Positions 1 through 9,325 of a DNA stretch of 35,270 nt are shown here, piece after piece. The notes below the pieces were generated by a model. The model saw only the letters and a list, made by a program, of their open reading frames with translations, ran no database searches and was not told where the DNA came from. Origin of the DNA: Caulobacter sp. S45 (GTDB lineage Bacteria; Pseudomonadota; Alphaproteobacteria; Caulobacterales; Caulobacteraceae); assembly GCF_009765965.1 (NCBI RefSeq), contig NZ_LMUL01000013.1:18143-53412 (forward strand), read 5' to 3'. Position numbers and translations under genes: made by a program. Position 1 is the first letter of the stretch. Every line of letters starts with the position of its first letter.

Positions 1-120
1 TGTGTCGGGTAGAAGGCTCATGTCTGGATAGGTCGCTAGGTCGCCTCAAATAGTCCGCTGCGCCCTGGGAATTGATGTCACCGGTTGCCCAGGACGCTAA
101 TTAAGTGATCGCGTGTGCCA

Positions 121-2610
121 TCAATCATGACGCAATGCCTTGGCGGGTTCAGCGCGAGCGACAGTGGCCGCGTGGCCGGTCACGGTTCCCGCTGCAACCA
201 ACATGGTGATGCCTGTGGCGGCGAGGAAGTACAGCGGACTGAGCGCCACCCGTTGGTCAAATCCCGCAAGCCAAGCGCGCATCGTCAGCCAAGCCAGCGG
301 CCACGCTATGAGATTGGCGAGAAATACTGGCCGGAGCAGTTGGATAAGCAGCAATCTAAGTACGTCGCCGGTCGATGCGCCTAAGGTCTTACGGATCCCA
401 ATCTCTCGTACACGCTGCGCGGTATTGAAGGATGCCAAGCCGTACAGGCCGACACACCCGATGCCCACGGCGAGTGCTGCACCAATGATGAACAAACGGC
501 CGCGCTGATCATCTGGCCGATAATAGGGCTCCAGGTTTGCGGCGCCGGTTTGAGCTCTGAACGGGATCCCGGGGACGATTTGCCCCCATGTCCGACGCAG
601 CCGCTCGATTATCGTGGCCGGGGCGGCCTCGCTGAAACGCACCGCCGCGACCTCGGTGTTGAAAGCCGTGGTGTCGAAGTAATAGACGGTTGGTGGCACA
701 GGATCGTGGGGTGATCGAAACCGAATATCGTGGATCACCCCTGCGATTGTCAGGCGCTGGAAGCCGCGGGTCCCTATTTGCTCCAGTAAGCTCGCGCCGA
801 CCGCCTGGTGGGCGGTATGAAAGCCCAAGATCGCGACCGCCGCCTCGTTCACGATGACGTTTCGGATCGGGCGCTCCTCTGGCCGTAGAGGGTTCCTGAG
901 CGGCGGGGGCATCCCAGGCGCCTGCAGAGGGGGCCCTGTGGGCGGACCGCGGTCTGCACCGTGCTCAAGGCTTAAGGCGCGGCCAGCGAGCAGCCGCGCG
1001 CCATAGACCTCAAAGAAGCCGGGCGTGATCTGCACGTAGTCCAGGTCGGGCCCTACGCCCGCCGCGCCCAGGCGCTTGATGTGCGTGTCGTCGGTGCTGT
1101 CCTTGTTCCCTGGCGCAATGTCCGCCACCGTATCGGCGACCACGCCGGGCAGCCTCTTCCAAGCTTCCAAAAGGTTGGCCTGCTGGGCGGGAGTTATCGC
1201 ATCGTCGTCGAAGGAGGACACGACGATCAGACCATCGCGCCTGAAGCCAAGGTCCGCGTTCCGTAGGTAATGCATCTGCGCCACGATCACGAAGGTGGCG
1301 ATGGTGAAGGCGACTGCGACGGCGAACTGGAACAGGACCAGGGCCTCGCGGATGCGCAAGCCCGAGCGACCGCCGCCAGGCGCGCGCGTCGAAGCCAGGA
1401 CCTGAGCGGGCTGGAACGCGGCTAAGATCGATGCGGGATAAAAGCCGCAGCCCAAGCCCAGGGCTAACACGGCGATCAGCACCATGGGCAATGGACCGTC
1501 CAGGCTGAAATAGTCGAACGTTAGGGCCAGCCCGCCCGCCGCATTAACGAGGGGAAGGGCAAGTTCGCACAGGGCCAAGCCGATCAGGGCTGACACAGCC
1601 GCATTCAACAACGCTTCCGTCATGAACTGGCTAAACAGAGCCTGTGGCGTTGCGCCCATGATCTTGCGTAGCGCGACCTCCCGAGCCCTTAGGCCCGCCT
1701 GCGCAGTGGCCAGGTTCACGTAGTTCACAGCCCCAAGGATCAGGGTCAGCAAGCCCACTAGGCCGAGCGTGGCCACGGCGGCCTTATCCACTGGCGACAG
1801 GAGGTGCAGGCTCAGGAGGGGGCGAAGGGTGAGGGCGAGGTGAGTGTGGGCCGGACCCGGGCCGAGGCCGACAGCGTGCCGGTCTACGAAACTATCCAAA
1901 TTTGAGGCGAACCCAGCCGCTTCAGGGCCGGACGAGAAACGCAGGTAGGTCGAAAGCTGTTGTGCACCCCAGTCTCGCCAGCGCTGCTCTGGCGCAATCA
2001 TCCGGGGTGTAATGGGCACGAGAAAATCAAACTTTAGATCGGTCGACCTCGGTGGGTCACGTAGCACCCCAACAATTCGATATGTCTGCGTGATATTTGC
2101 CAGCGTGAGTGTGAGGCGTTGTCCGATCGGATTTCGATTGCCGAAATAGCGCTTAGCCTTGGATTGCGTCAGGATCAGTCCGTCTGGAACCGTTAGCGCT
2201 GTTGCGCGGTCGCCCTTCAGGAGAGGCAGATCGAAGACTCGGAAAAAGGTGGAGTCCACCACTTGGACCCTTTCCGAGGTCACCTCGGCTCCGTAACGAA
2301 CAATGGCGCCGGGATCCCACACACGCGTGCCTACGATCTGTGGGTAGTCGCCGCGCAGCTCTTCAAGCGCCGCACCCATCGTGATGCCATCTTCTTGGTT
2401 CGGCTGTCCGGGATCGCGCTGTAGCGAGCGGACCTGGTAGATTTGCTGCGCCCGCGGAATCCACCGCTCGAAGCTGGTCTCGAAGCGCACGTCTAGCCAC
2501 AGCACCAGGAAGACCGCCACGCCGACCGCCAAGCCGAACACGTTCAACGCGGCGTAGAGGCGGTGCCGCATGACGGAGCGGTAAAGGGTCAGCAGGTGGT
2601 GGCTGATCAT
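121..2610 (-). CDS. ABC transporter permease, MacB/FtsX type (paralog 1)
   Basis: This 829-residue inner-membrane permease has the duplicated MacB/FtsX layout. One N-terminal membrane helix (about residues 20-40) precedes a periplasmic MacB-core-like domain (about 45-275). Helices near 280-305, 335-355 and 375-398 form the first FtsX unit, with the cytoplasmic coupling motif EVALRKIMGA at 311-320. A helix near 422-447, a second periplasmic domain and a C-terminal FtsX unit follow, with EIGIRKTLGA near residue 735. Permeases of this class work with a separate ATPase in efflux or mechanotransmission of lipids, peptides or drugs; the substrate cannot be read here. It starts 9 bp after the stop of a close paralog, so the two are probably cotranscribed. 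No ATPase gene is present in the window; one could lie to the left. The family call is firm, the function is open. Confidence 0.9.
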   Translation of the reverse strand: MISHHLLTLYRSVMRHRLYAALNVFGLAVGVAVFLVLWLDVRFETSFERWIPRAQQIYQVRSLQRDPGQPNQEDGITMGAALEELRGDYPQIVGTRVWDPGAIVRYGAEVTSERVQVVDSTFFRVFDLPLLKGDRATALTVPDGLILTQSKAKRYFGNRNPIGQRLTLTLANITQTYRIVGVLRDPPRSTDLKFDFLVPITPRMIAPEQRWRDWGAQQLSTYLRFSSGPEAAGFASNLDSFVDRHAVGLGPGPAHTHLALTLRPLLSLHLLSPVDKAAVATLGLVGLLTLILGAVNYVNLATAQAGLRAREVALRKIMGATPQALFSQFMTEALLNAAVSALIGLALCELALPLVNAAGGLALTFDYFSLDGPLPMVLIAVLALGLGCGFYPASILAAFQPAQVLASTRAPGGGRSGLRIREALVLFQFAVAVAFTIATFVIVAQMHYLRNADLGFRRDGLIVVSSFDDDAITPAQQANLLEAWKRLPGVVADTVADIAPGNKDSTDDTHIKRLGAAGVGPDLDYVQITPGFFEVYGARLLAGRALSLEHGADRGPPTGPPLQAPGMPPPLRNPLRPEERPIRNVIVNEAAVAILGFHTAHQAVGASLLEQIGTRGFQRLTIAGVIHDIRFRSPHDPVPPTVYYFDTTAFNTEVAAVRFSEAAPATIIERLRRTWGQIVPGIPFRAQTGAANLEPYYRPDDQRGRLFIIGAALAVGIGCVGLYGLASFNTAQRVREIGIRKTLGASTGDVLRLLLIQLLRPVFLANLIAWPLAWLTMRAWLAGFDQRVALSPLYFLAATGITMLVAAGTVTGHAATVARAEPAKALRHD

Positions 2611-2619
2611 GTCCGCGGC

Positions 2620-5076
2620 CTATTCGTAACGGAGCGAGCGCGCCGGCTCGGTGCGGGCAACCCGCAACGCTTGTCCAACCACGGTGGCCAGCGCGATAAG
2701 CAAGGTCAGGGCGGTGGCGGCCAGAAAGTATTGCGGCCCGAGCGCGATCCTCTGGTCGAACCCCGATAGCCAGCTGCGCATGGCCAGCCACGCCAGCGGC
2801 CACGCGATCAGGTTGGCCAGCAGCACCGGCTTGAGGAACTGGCCGATCAGCAGCTTCAGCACGTCCGCCGTCGACGCTCCCAGCGTCTTGCGGATGCCGA
2901 TCTCCTTGGTTCGTCGCGCCGTATTGAACGAGGCCAGCCCATAGAGCCCAAGGCAGCCGATGGCCAAGGCGACTGCCGCGCCTATGGTGAAGAAGCGGCC
3001 GTGCTGATCATCAGCCTTATAGTAGAATTGAAGATTGTCCTCTGCAGTCCTGGCGCGAAAGGGTGCGTCCGGTACGATCTGACGCCAGACAGACCGCACT
3101 TGTTCCATCACCGCTCGAGGGGTGCCCGAGCTGAAACGAATGCTCGCGATTTCACCGCGGAAGTCCTGAGTTCGCATGAAGTAGATCGTGGGCGGGAGAG
3201 ATTCACGGGGCGAGCCGAAGCGAACATTATCCACGATCCCCACGATCGTGAGGGGATCGGAGGCGCCGTCGTCCCGCCATTCTGAAATCGATTTGCCGAT
3301 CGCGTCGGAGGGATTGCGAAAGCCCAGGGGCCCCAAGGCGTTCAGGTTCATGACAACGTTGTGCGCCGCGGAGAACTTGGGCCCATTTCCCCCGCCCGGC
3401 GGCGGCGGAGGCGTGTCGTCAGGCCCATGGGCGAGGTCCAGAAGCCGACCGGCGACCAGACGTACACCATACGCCTGGAAAAAGCCCGGACGGGTCGACA
3501 CCTTGTGGAGGCCGGGTCCCTGGCCGGACATTGTCGGCCGTTTGAAGCTTTCTACATCGCCTACGTCGGCGGCTCCTGGAGCGATGTCACCCGCCGCAAT
3601 GCTGCCGACACCAGGGAGCGCGCGCCAAGCGTCCAACAGCGTTTCGCGTTGCGATGCCGTGACATCCGAACTGTCGAAGGAGTTGACGACGATCAACCCA
3701 GTGCGCGGAAAGCCGAGTTTCGCAGTCCGCAGATAATGGGTCTGGCTGACGATCACCCCAGCCGCCACGCAAAAAGCGATCGCAATGGTAAACTGCACGA
3801 CCACGAGAACCTCGCGCACAAGGGCGCCTGTGCGTCCCCCGCCAGGCGCGCGGGCCGAGGCCAAAACTCCCGCCGGCCGAAAGCGCGACAATACTAAGGC
3901 TGGATATATCCCGGCGCCGATCCCGATAACCGCTGCAGCGCACAGGGCAAGTAGCAGGACGCTGTCGCCGCCCAAATAGTCGATCTTCAACGCAGAACCG
4001 CCAGCCGCGTTGATCAGCGGTAGGGTCAACTCGCACAGGACAAGTCCAAGCCCGGCGGCCAACAAGGCCGTGAAGACCGCTTCGGCCATAAATTGGCCGA
4101 TGAGCGCTAGCTTGGTTGCGCCCATGACTTTGCGCAGCGCCACTTCACGGGCACGAAGGCCCGCGCGCGCCGTGGCCAAGTTGACATAGTTCACCGCCGC
4201 CAGCAGCAGAGTAAGTAGCCCTACGAAGCCAAGCCCGGCGACCACCGTGCCCGCGTCCTTCGGTTCCAGCAGGTGCAGGTTTACCAGCGGTTGGGTGCGT
4301 AACGTGAGTTGGCTGTGGGCGGGTCCGGGCGGGGGAATATCATGACCAGAGTGCCGATCGACGAAGGCATCGAGATCGCTATCTAGAGCCTTGGCCTCTT
4401 CTGGACGGGCGAACCGTACGAAGGTGCCAAGCTGCTCGGAGCCCCAGTGGCTCCATGAAGCGGTTTTTGTCATCTGGGGCGTCAGTAGGATCAGAAAGTC
4501 GAAGGATTGGTCGGTATTCCTAGGAATGTCCTTCAACACGCCGGCAATATGATAAACATGGCGTTCGCCGGAAAGCATTATACTAATATGTTGGCCGATA
4601 GGCTCGGATGAACCAAAATAGCGCTTGGCTTTCGCTTGAGTGAGCAGGATCTGGTCGGGTGACTTCAGCAGGGTGGATTTATCACCGACAGCTAAAGGTA
4701 AGTCGAACACATCGAAGAAGCTTGAATCGACGGCCTCGACAGCTTCGGGCGTGACGTCCGCTCCACGCCGCATCGTTGCGCGCTGCTCCCAGACCCGGGT
4801 TCCCGACAGCTGAGGATAATCGCTACGCAGCTCGTCGAGTGTAGCACCCATGGTGGCGGAATTGGCGCCGAGGGCAGGCTGCTTCCAAACGGTTTGAATG
4901 GCGTAGATCTGCTCTGCGTGCGGGATCCACCGCTCGAAACTGGTTTCGAAGCGCACGTCGAGCGACAGCACTAAGAAGACCGTGATTCCCACTGCTAGGC
5001 CAAAGACGTTTAGAGCAGCGTACAGCCGGTGGCGACTGAGCGAGCGGTAGAGCGTCTGCAGATAGTGGCTCCACAT
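2620..5076 (-). CDS. ABC transporter permease, MacB/FtsX type (paralog 2)
   Basis: An 818-residue permease, collinear with the downstream paralog over its whole length. It shares the N-terminal helix, the FETSFERWIP segment after it, a central EVALRKVMGA coupling motif and a C-terminal EIGIRKTLGA motif. The pair therefore looks like a tandem duplication. I chose the ATG at 5076; a GTG lies one codon upstream at 5079. The start is 9 bp after the stop of a 39-codon ORF (5086-5205), which suggests translational coupling. The two permeases may form a heterodimer, as in some MacB-like systems with two transmembrane subunits. That is inference, as is the idea that the ATPase gene was lost. Confidence 0.9.
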   Translation of the reverse strand: MWSHYLQTLYRSLSRHRLYAALNVFGLAVGITVFLVLSLDVRFETSFERWIPHAEQIYAIQTVWKQPALGANSATMGATLDELRSDYPQLSGTRVWEQRATMRRGADVTPEAVEAVDSSFFDVFDLPLAVGDKSTLLKSPDQILLTQAKAKRYFGSSEPIGQHISIMLSGERHVYHIAGVLKDIPRNTDQSFDFLILLTPQMTKTASWSHWGSEQLGTFVRFARPEEAKALDSDLDAFVDRHSGHDIPPPGPAHSQLTLRTQPLVNLHLLEPKDAGTVVAGLGFVGLLTLLLAAVNYVNLATARAGLRAREVALRKVMGATKLALIGQFMAEAVFTALLAAGLGLVLCELTLPLINAAGGSALKIDYLGGDSVLLLALCAAAVIGIGAGIYPALVLSRFRPAGVLASARAPGGGRTGALVREVLVVVQFTIAIAFCVAAGVIVSQTHYLRTAKLGFPRTGLIVVNSFDSSDVTASQRETLLDAWRALPGVGSIAAGDIAPGAADVGDVESFKRPTMSGQGPGLHKVSTRPGFFQAYGVRLVAGRLLDLAHGPDDTPPPPPGGGNGPKFSAAHNVVMNLNALGPLGFRNPSDAIGKSISEWRDDGASDPLTIVGIVDNVRFGSPRESLPPTIYFMRTQDFRGEIASIRFSSGTPRAVMEQVRSVWRQIVPDAPFRARTAEDNLQFYYKADDQHGRFFTIGAAVALAIGCLGLYGLASFNTARRTKEIGIRKTLGASTADVLKLLIGQFLKPVLLANLIAWPLAWLAMRSWLSGFDQRIALGPQYFLAATALTLLIALATVVGQALRVARTEPARSLRYE

Positions 5077-5085
5077 CACTTGCTC

Positions 5086-5205
5086 TCAGATCGCGCGGCG
5101 AGCGGGTAGGCGTATGCCGTCATTCCGAAGATCGACCGATCTCAGCAAAGGACCTTCGGCGGCCCTGGGGTGCTCCGGTTGGTTCGCGCTGGCGACGGTA
5201 GTCAT
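5086..5205 (-). CDS. 39-residue ORF before the ABC permeases; possible ABC ATPase remnant or leader peptide
   Basis: A short ORF starts with ATG at 5205 and has a near-ideal Shine-Dalgarno (GAGGAG, complement of 5211-5216) five bases upstream. It encodes 39 residues and stops 9 bp before the first permease. The segment LLRSVDLRN (residues 20-28) resembles the first strand of LolD/MacB-type ATPases, which often begin with a similar 'LLRTVDLRK' sequence just before the Walker A region. Nothing after it matches an ATPase. It may be the two ends of an ATPase gene joined by a large deletion, or a leader that couples translation into the permease genes. The ribosome binding site is convincing; the origin is inference. 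Confidence 0.45.
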   Translation of the reverse strand: MTTVASANQPEHPRAAEGPLLRSVDLRNDGIRLPARRAI

Positions 5206-5879
5206 GGGCTCTCCTCGGGACATAACGAGTGTGCTCTCCCTGATTGTAATGCTCGCGACGCCGGTCTGCGAAGCAGTTGAGAACGCTCGTTTTTTTCGCT
5301 TCGATTTCCAGATGTGTCCGCCTATTTCGCCCAGTGTGCGATTCCGAACATGCGGTAGGTCCTGTCAAGCTCGTCGAGATGACTGGAAGCCGGCGGATTT
5401 CGTTCGGGGACTATGGGTCCGCCCAACATCTTCAGCCTAAGGGCGGAAATCGCAGTCGTTAACGTCTGCAGTTGGGAAGGGTAATCTCGTCCGCATTACG
5501 CCTGACAGCAGTCATTGAGGCTACCCCGAGCGACGGCTTTGTGCCGACCCTAGCGTCTGTAATCCGGCAGAGAGTCTGCGGCGGCATTGGGCGCGAGTTC
5601 GCCGCAGGGCACCGGCGAGCCAAGCGGCCGAATCGATCGGCGGGGGAGGGTGGAAGTCAGCCGTTGCTCCTGACCCGGCGGCGCAGGTAGGCTCAAAGCA
5701 TGCTCGTCCGCCCGTTTCAGCCGCGTGACGCAGCCGATCTCGGGCGAGTGGAATACAGGTCCGTGCAAGAGGTCGGGTCTGGGTCAGAAGACGGCCGGTT
5801 GAGCTGGGAAGGCCATTCCGCCCGAGGGTCGAGTGGACATGCCACGATGGTCACTGCGGTTCTGCAATCTCATCCACGC
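5206..5879. other. Intergenic region between yidC and the ABC permease operon
   Basis: About 670 bp without a convincing gene. ORFs here on both strands have arginine-rich or proline-rich translations typical of non-coding GC-rich DNA. The region must carry the promoter of the permease operon. Positions 5460-5501 resemble a degenerate copy of the dispersed intergenic repeat described elsewhere. I see no clear terminator after yidC. Confidence 0.4.
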
Positions 5880-7631
5880 TCAACCCGACCCTTTACGAGC
5901 TTGGAGCCTGCTCATGAAGGCGTCGATGGGATTGGCGACTTTGAAAAGGCGCATGTTCACGTACTGTTGCGTGATCGTCAGCAGATTGCTCCAGACGTAA
6001 TAGATCACCAACCCCGCCGCGAGCTGGGCGAAGGTGAAGGTGATAATCAGAGGTATGAAGCCAAGGATGCGCTGCTGGGCCGGATCGATACCCGTCGGCG
6101 GATTCATGGCCTGGGTCAGCCAGGCCGTCGCGCCATAGATCAGCGGCCAGACGCCGACATGCCCGGCGCTATCCAGCAGGGCCCCGATGAGGGGCGCATG
6201 CGCCGGGTTCCAGGGCATGAGCCCGAACAGATTCCACAGCGTCGACGGATCGCGCGCCGACAGGTCCGCGATCCAGCCAAAGAAGGGCGCGTGGCGCAGC
6301 TCGATGGTCACGGACAGGACCTTGTAGAGGGCCAAGAAGATCGGCAGCGGAAGAAGCATGGGGATCCAGCTGGCCAGCGGATTGACCTTCTCCCGCGCAT
6401 AGAGAGCCGCGATCTCCTGATGCAGTCTGGCCGGGTCCTTGCCGAGTTTGCCGCGGACGTCGTCCACGAGAGGCTGGATCTTCTTCAACTTGGTGGCGGA
6501 GGCGAAGGCTCGGTTCGCCAGCGGAAACAGGGGCAGGCGAATGCACAGCGTGAGCAGTAGGATGGCCACGCCGACGTTGCCGACCAGGCCTCGCAGGCCT
6601 TCTAGGACGAAGAAGATCGGCTTGGTGAAAAACCAGAGCCAGCCCCAGTCCACCGCGTCCTCGAACCGGGGAATGGCCAACATCTCCTGGTAGAACCGCA
6701 GCAGGGCCACGGATTTGGCGCCGGCGAAGATGTGGGTCGATGTGGAGATGCTTTGCCCCGGCACGAGGCGGCGCACGGGTCCGGTGAAACCGGCCTGATA
6801 GGCGTCTGTGCCGCCGATCGCCTGCGCCCGGAACATGCCGCTTATCGGTGTGGTCTGGTCGGGGACGAGGGCTGTCAGCCAGTATTTTTCGGTGATCCCC
6901 ACCCATCCGCCGGTCGAGGTCCGGACGAGTGGGGGGCTCTTCTTCCAGGCCTTGTAGGCGGACATCACCAGCCGCCGATCCAAGACCCCGATGGCGCCTT
7001 CGTGACTTGTGGCGTGGCCGATGTCGGAGGGCGGCCCCCCTTGTTCGACGAAGGCGTAAGGCTGTAGGTCGACCGGCGCGCCGGAGCCGTTGCTGACCCG
7101 GTCGGTGACCGTGAACATGTAGTCGCCGTCGACGGATATCATCCGGTTGAACAGCAGGCCGTGGCCGTTGGCGTAGCTTAGCTCGATGGGCGTGCTCGGC
7201 GTCAGGACGGCGCCGGCGGGAGCGGTCCACAGCGGGCCCGAGTCCGGCAGACCCGACCCCCCGGCGTCGGCCCAGCCGACGTCAGCGAACCAGGCGTTCG
7301 CGCTGCCTTCAGGGCGCAGCAGTTCGACATTCGGCGAGCGGGGATCGGTCGTAGCGCGATAGCGCTTTAGTATCAGATGATCCAGCCGCGCGCCCCTGAG
7401 CGAGATCGAGCCCGCGAGGCTTGGAGTGTTGATCGTCACGCGAGGACTGGCGGTCAGGACCCTGGCCAGGGGAACAGGCGTCGCCGCCGCCGGAGCAATG
7501 GCCGAAAGGGGATGCTGCGCCTGGACCTGACGTCGCTGGATGGGCGCCAGAACGAAGGCCTGATAAACGAGAATAAAGGTGAGGGCGCACGCGAACAACA
7601 GCAGCGTGTTGCGCAGGTTCTCGTTATCCAT
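5880..7631 (-). CDS. yidC: Membrane protein insertase YidC
   Basis: YidC inserts and folds inner-membrane proteins with or without SecYEG. The 583 residues match the proteobacterial form: an N-terminal helix (about 9-26), a large periplasmic domain, then the Oxa1/YidC insertase core from about residue 331 to 570. In the core the hydrophilic-groove arginine is present (R365 in LLTLCIRLPLFPLA, equivalent to E. coli R366). The segments QPLVDDVRGKLG, EKVNPLASWIPMLLPLPIF and LRHAPFFGWIADLSARDP are characteristic; the last is very like alphaproteobacterial YidC. The usual neighbours rpmH, rnpA and yihA are absent, so this may be a second, unlinked copy or a relocated single copy. The ATG at 7631 opens directly on a typical YidC N-terminus. 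Confidence 0.95.
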   Translation of the reverse strand: MDNENLRNTLLLFACALTFILVYQAFVLAPIQRRQVQAQHPLSAIAPAAATPVPLARVLTASPRVTINTPSLAGSISLRGARLDHLILKRYRATTDPRSPNVELLRPEGSANAWFADVGWADAGGSGLPDSGPLWTAPAGAVLTPSTPIELSYANGHGLLFNRMISVDGDYMFTVTDRVSNGSGAPVDLQPYAFVEQGGPPSDIGHATSHEGAIGVLDRRLVMSAYKAWKKSPPLVRTSTGGWVGITEKYWLTALVPDQTTPISGMFRAQAIGGTDAYQAGFTGPVRRLVPGQSISTSTHIFAGAKSVALLRFYQEMLAIPRFEDAVDWGWLWFFTKPIFFVLEGLRGLVGNVGVAILLLTLCIRLPLFPLANRAFASATKLKKIQPLVDDVRGKLGKDPARLHQEIAALYAREKVNPLASWIPMLLPLPIFLALYKVLSVTIELRHAPFFGWIADLSARDPSTLWNLFGLMPWNPAHAPLIGALLDSAGHVGVWPLIYGATAWLTQAMNPPTGIDPAQQRILGFIPLIITFTFAQLAAGLVIYYVWSNLLTITQQYVNMRLFKVANPIDAFMSRLQARKGSG

Positions 7632-7723
7632 GGGATGTTCTCGTCTTCCGACTCTCGAGCGGCTTCTGGCGCGCCCCAGGTCGATGATTTCAACTCTGCC
7701 GTCCGGGGACGAACGGCGGTCGG

Positions 7724-8128
7724 CTAGGCGAAGGCGAACCCGCAGATGGGGGCTGCTTCGACGTCGAGACCATGAGAGTTGCGCGATTGACCGACGAAAG
7801 GCCTCGCGGGAAACGAGCGCCGCAGATAGGGCGCAGCTCGGGAGACATGCCGGAAGAGTTCCGGCGGCTTTTGGCGCGCCAGATCGAGCGCCGATCGCCT
7901 GGCAGCTCGAAACAGGAGGCTTGCGCGCTTATCCGTCGTGGCCAGGCGGAGGGCGAAAACGACTTCGAAATAACAGAGGGCGGAGGCGCCGGCCAATATC
8001 GCCAGCTCGGTGGGGTCGGCGTGGGCAAACAGGAAAATCAGAACGACCGACGTGAGCGCCGACGCGAACCACGCAGCTAGCCGCGTGTCCCCTCGATTAG
8101 CTGATCTAGCCGACGACCGACGCGTCAT
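7724..8128 (-). CDS. Hypothetical small membrane protein
   Basis: A 134-residue ORF upstream of yidC on the same strand, ending 92 bp before it. The N-terminal half looks protein-like: a basic start, a helix at about 17-35 (AWFASALTSVVLIFLFA) and a second at about 41-61. The C-terminal half is arginine- and proline-rich and less convincing, so the true gene may be shorter or frameshifted. I do not recognise a family. An overlapping ORF in another minus-strand frame (7690-8028) has no hydrophobic segments and looks like a shadow. Confidence 0.4.
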   Translation of the reverse strand: MTRRSSARSANRGDTRLAAWFASALTSVVLIFLFAHADPTELAILAGASALCYFEVVFALRLATTDKRASLLFRAARRSALDLARQKPPELFRHVSRAAPYLRRSFPARPFVGQSRNSHGLDVEAAPICGFAFA

Positions 8129-8382
8129 GAAAGCCTTGAGTCATTCATCCGCGACAGCGCGACGAGGCGCTGTACGCCTCCGCTGAATGTTGGGGGAACC
8201 ATGGGATCTGTCAACTGTGTTGCCGTGCAAAGCCCGCGTCACAGTTCGGACTGGCCATCGATGGCGCGTTCGCGATGTCAGAGCAGGTGGATTTCTGACG
8301 CTTTCGCCCGCCCTCGAGGGTTGCGGACACTCGCCTTCCACATGCGGACTCCACGAGCCGCGGTTGTGGGGGAACTCGGACC

Positions 8383-9033
8383 TTAGCGGTGCTGTGCGAG
8401 CCAAACCGTTCGACCGCCGCACGTCGCATCCTGGCTCACCTGAGCTACCACATCGAATCCGTTGTCATTGAGCAGCATGCGATACTCGGCGCTGTCCAAA
8501 CTTGCGTGGTAGAGCGGCTCGCCTTCCAACGTCCCGATGGCCTCTCCGAAGGTGGGGCCGCTCGTGAACATCAGCGCAGCGTGAGGTAAGGCATGCTCTC
8601 GGAAGGCGGAGAACATGGCGCGCTGATAATCGTGGGCGAGATGGAAGAAACTGTCCCAGGCGAGCAAGCCGTTAAAGCGCCGATCCAGGTTCAGAGCTCG
8701 CATATCACCGACGGCAGCCACTTGGTCAGGCAGGTTGCTCTTAAATAGATTTATCATCTCCGGCGCGCTGTCCAAGCCTGTGACCGAGAACCCAAGGTCT
8801 ACGAAATAGCGTCCAATCGGGACACCTGATCCGCAACCCAGGTCGAGCACTGCCGCTGCTGCGGGCAGCAGTTGGCTGAAACGCTCAAGCCACGGCCGCT
8901 CGATGAGGCGCGTACCGCGTGCATCGGTCCATGCGCCGGCATGACGCTGATAGAGGCCGACAATGTCGTCTGCTGCGCTGCCCATGAACCACATCTCGGT
9001 CCAGACCGAAGAGTCTGCAATGGGGTCGTCCAC
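8383..9033 (-). CDS. Class I SAM-dependent methyltransferase
   Basis: A 216-residue Rossmann-fold methyltransferase. Motif I is VLDLGCGSGVPIGRYF (about 63-78), the acidic end of strand 2 follows in VTGLDSAPEMI, and a motif IV-like LLAWDSFFHL lies further on. The C-terminal half contains LMFTSGPTFGEAIG and EPLYHASLDSAEYR, which I associate with a set of small uncharacterised bacterial methyltransferases. The acceptor is unknown. Start choice is uncertain: ATGs at residues 1, 14 and 17 are all possible, and the conserved part begins at about residue 18 (SAADDIVGLYQRHAGAW). No operon partner is evident; flanking genes are more than 250 bp away. Confidence 0.85.
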   Translation of the reverse strand: MDDPIADSSVWTEMWFMGSAADDIVGLYQRHAGAWTDARGTRLIERPWLERFSQLLPAAAAVLDLGCGSGVPIGRYFVDLGFSVTGLDSAPEMINLFKSNLPDQVAAVGDMRALNLDRRFNGLLAWDSFFHLAHDYQRAMFSAFREHALPHAALMFTSGPTFGEAIGTLEGEPLYHASLDSAEYRMLLNDNGFDVVAQVSQDATCGGRTVWLAQHR

Positions 9034-9168
9034 TGCCGCACGCCCTTTCCAGGAACTTGCCGTCGGGCGTGTCGGCTTTGCGGCTAGGCCGCGGGGTCCG
9101 CTACGCCTCCAGCTCCGGACATCTGGGCTTGGAGGAAATCGAGCCTAGCCGGCGGTCGGCATGTCGTG

Positions 9169-9202
9169 TTTCCGGAGGAAGGCAATAGTCCGTAACGGGC
9201 GC
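9169..9202 (+). repeat. Copy of dispersed intergenic repeat
   Basis: A partly degenerate copy that begins TTTCCGGAGGAAGGC and ends CGGGCGC. It aligns with copies at 9970-10013, 29945-29987, 31679-31721 and others. It lies between the methyltransferase and the HEPN-like gene. Confidence 0.45.
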
Positions 9203-9325
9203 GGAGTGGGGGAGGGGCTCGACCCGGGCCCCGACAGGTATTCTGCCCAGCTGCGGACGCCCCTACCGACCGCAGGGGGGGAAAGCGACATTGGCGGCTC
9301 GGCTTGGCAAGCCTATTTTGAGGGC

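Noticed and set aside
5120-5368. Minus-strand 82-codon ORF upstream of the ABC permeases
   Set aside because: Arginine-rich translation without family features; it overlaps, in another frame, the 39-codon ORF that has a strong ribosome binding site.
9161-9325. Upstream extension of the HEPN-like gene
   Set aside because: The added residues have non-protein-like composition and overlap a dispersed-repeat copy; ATG 9326 has a better ribosome binding site.
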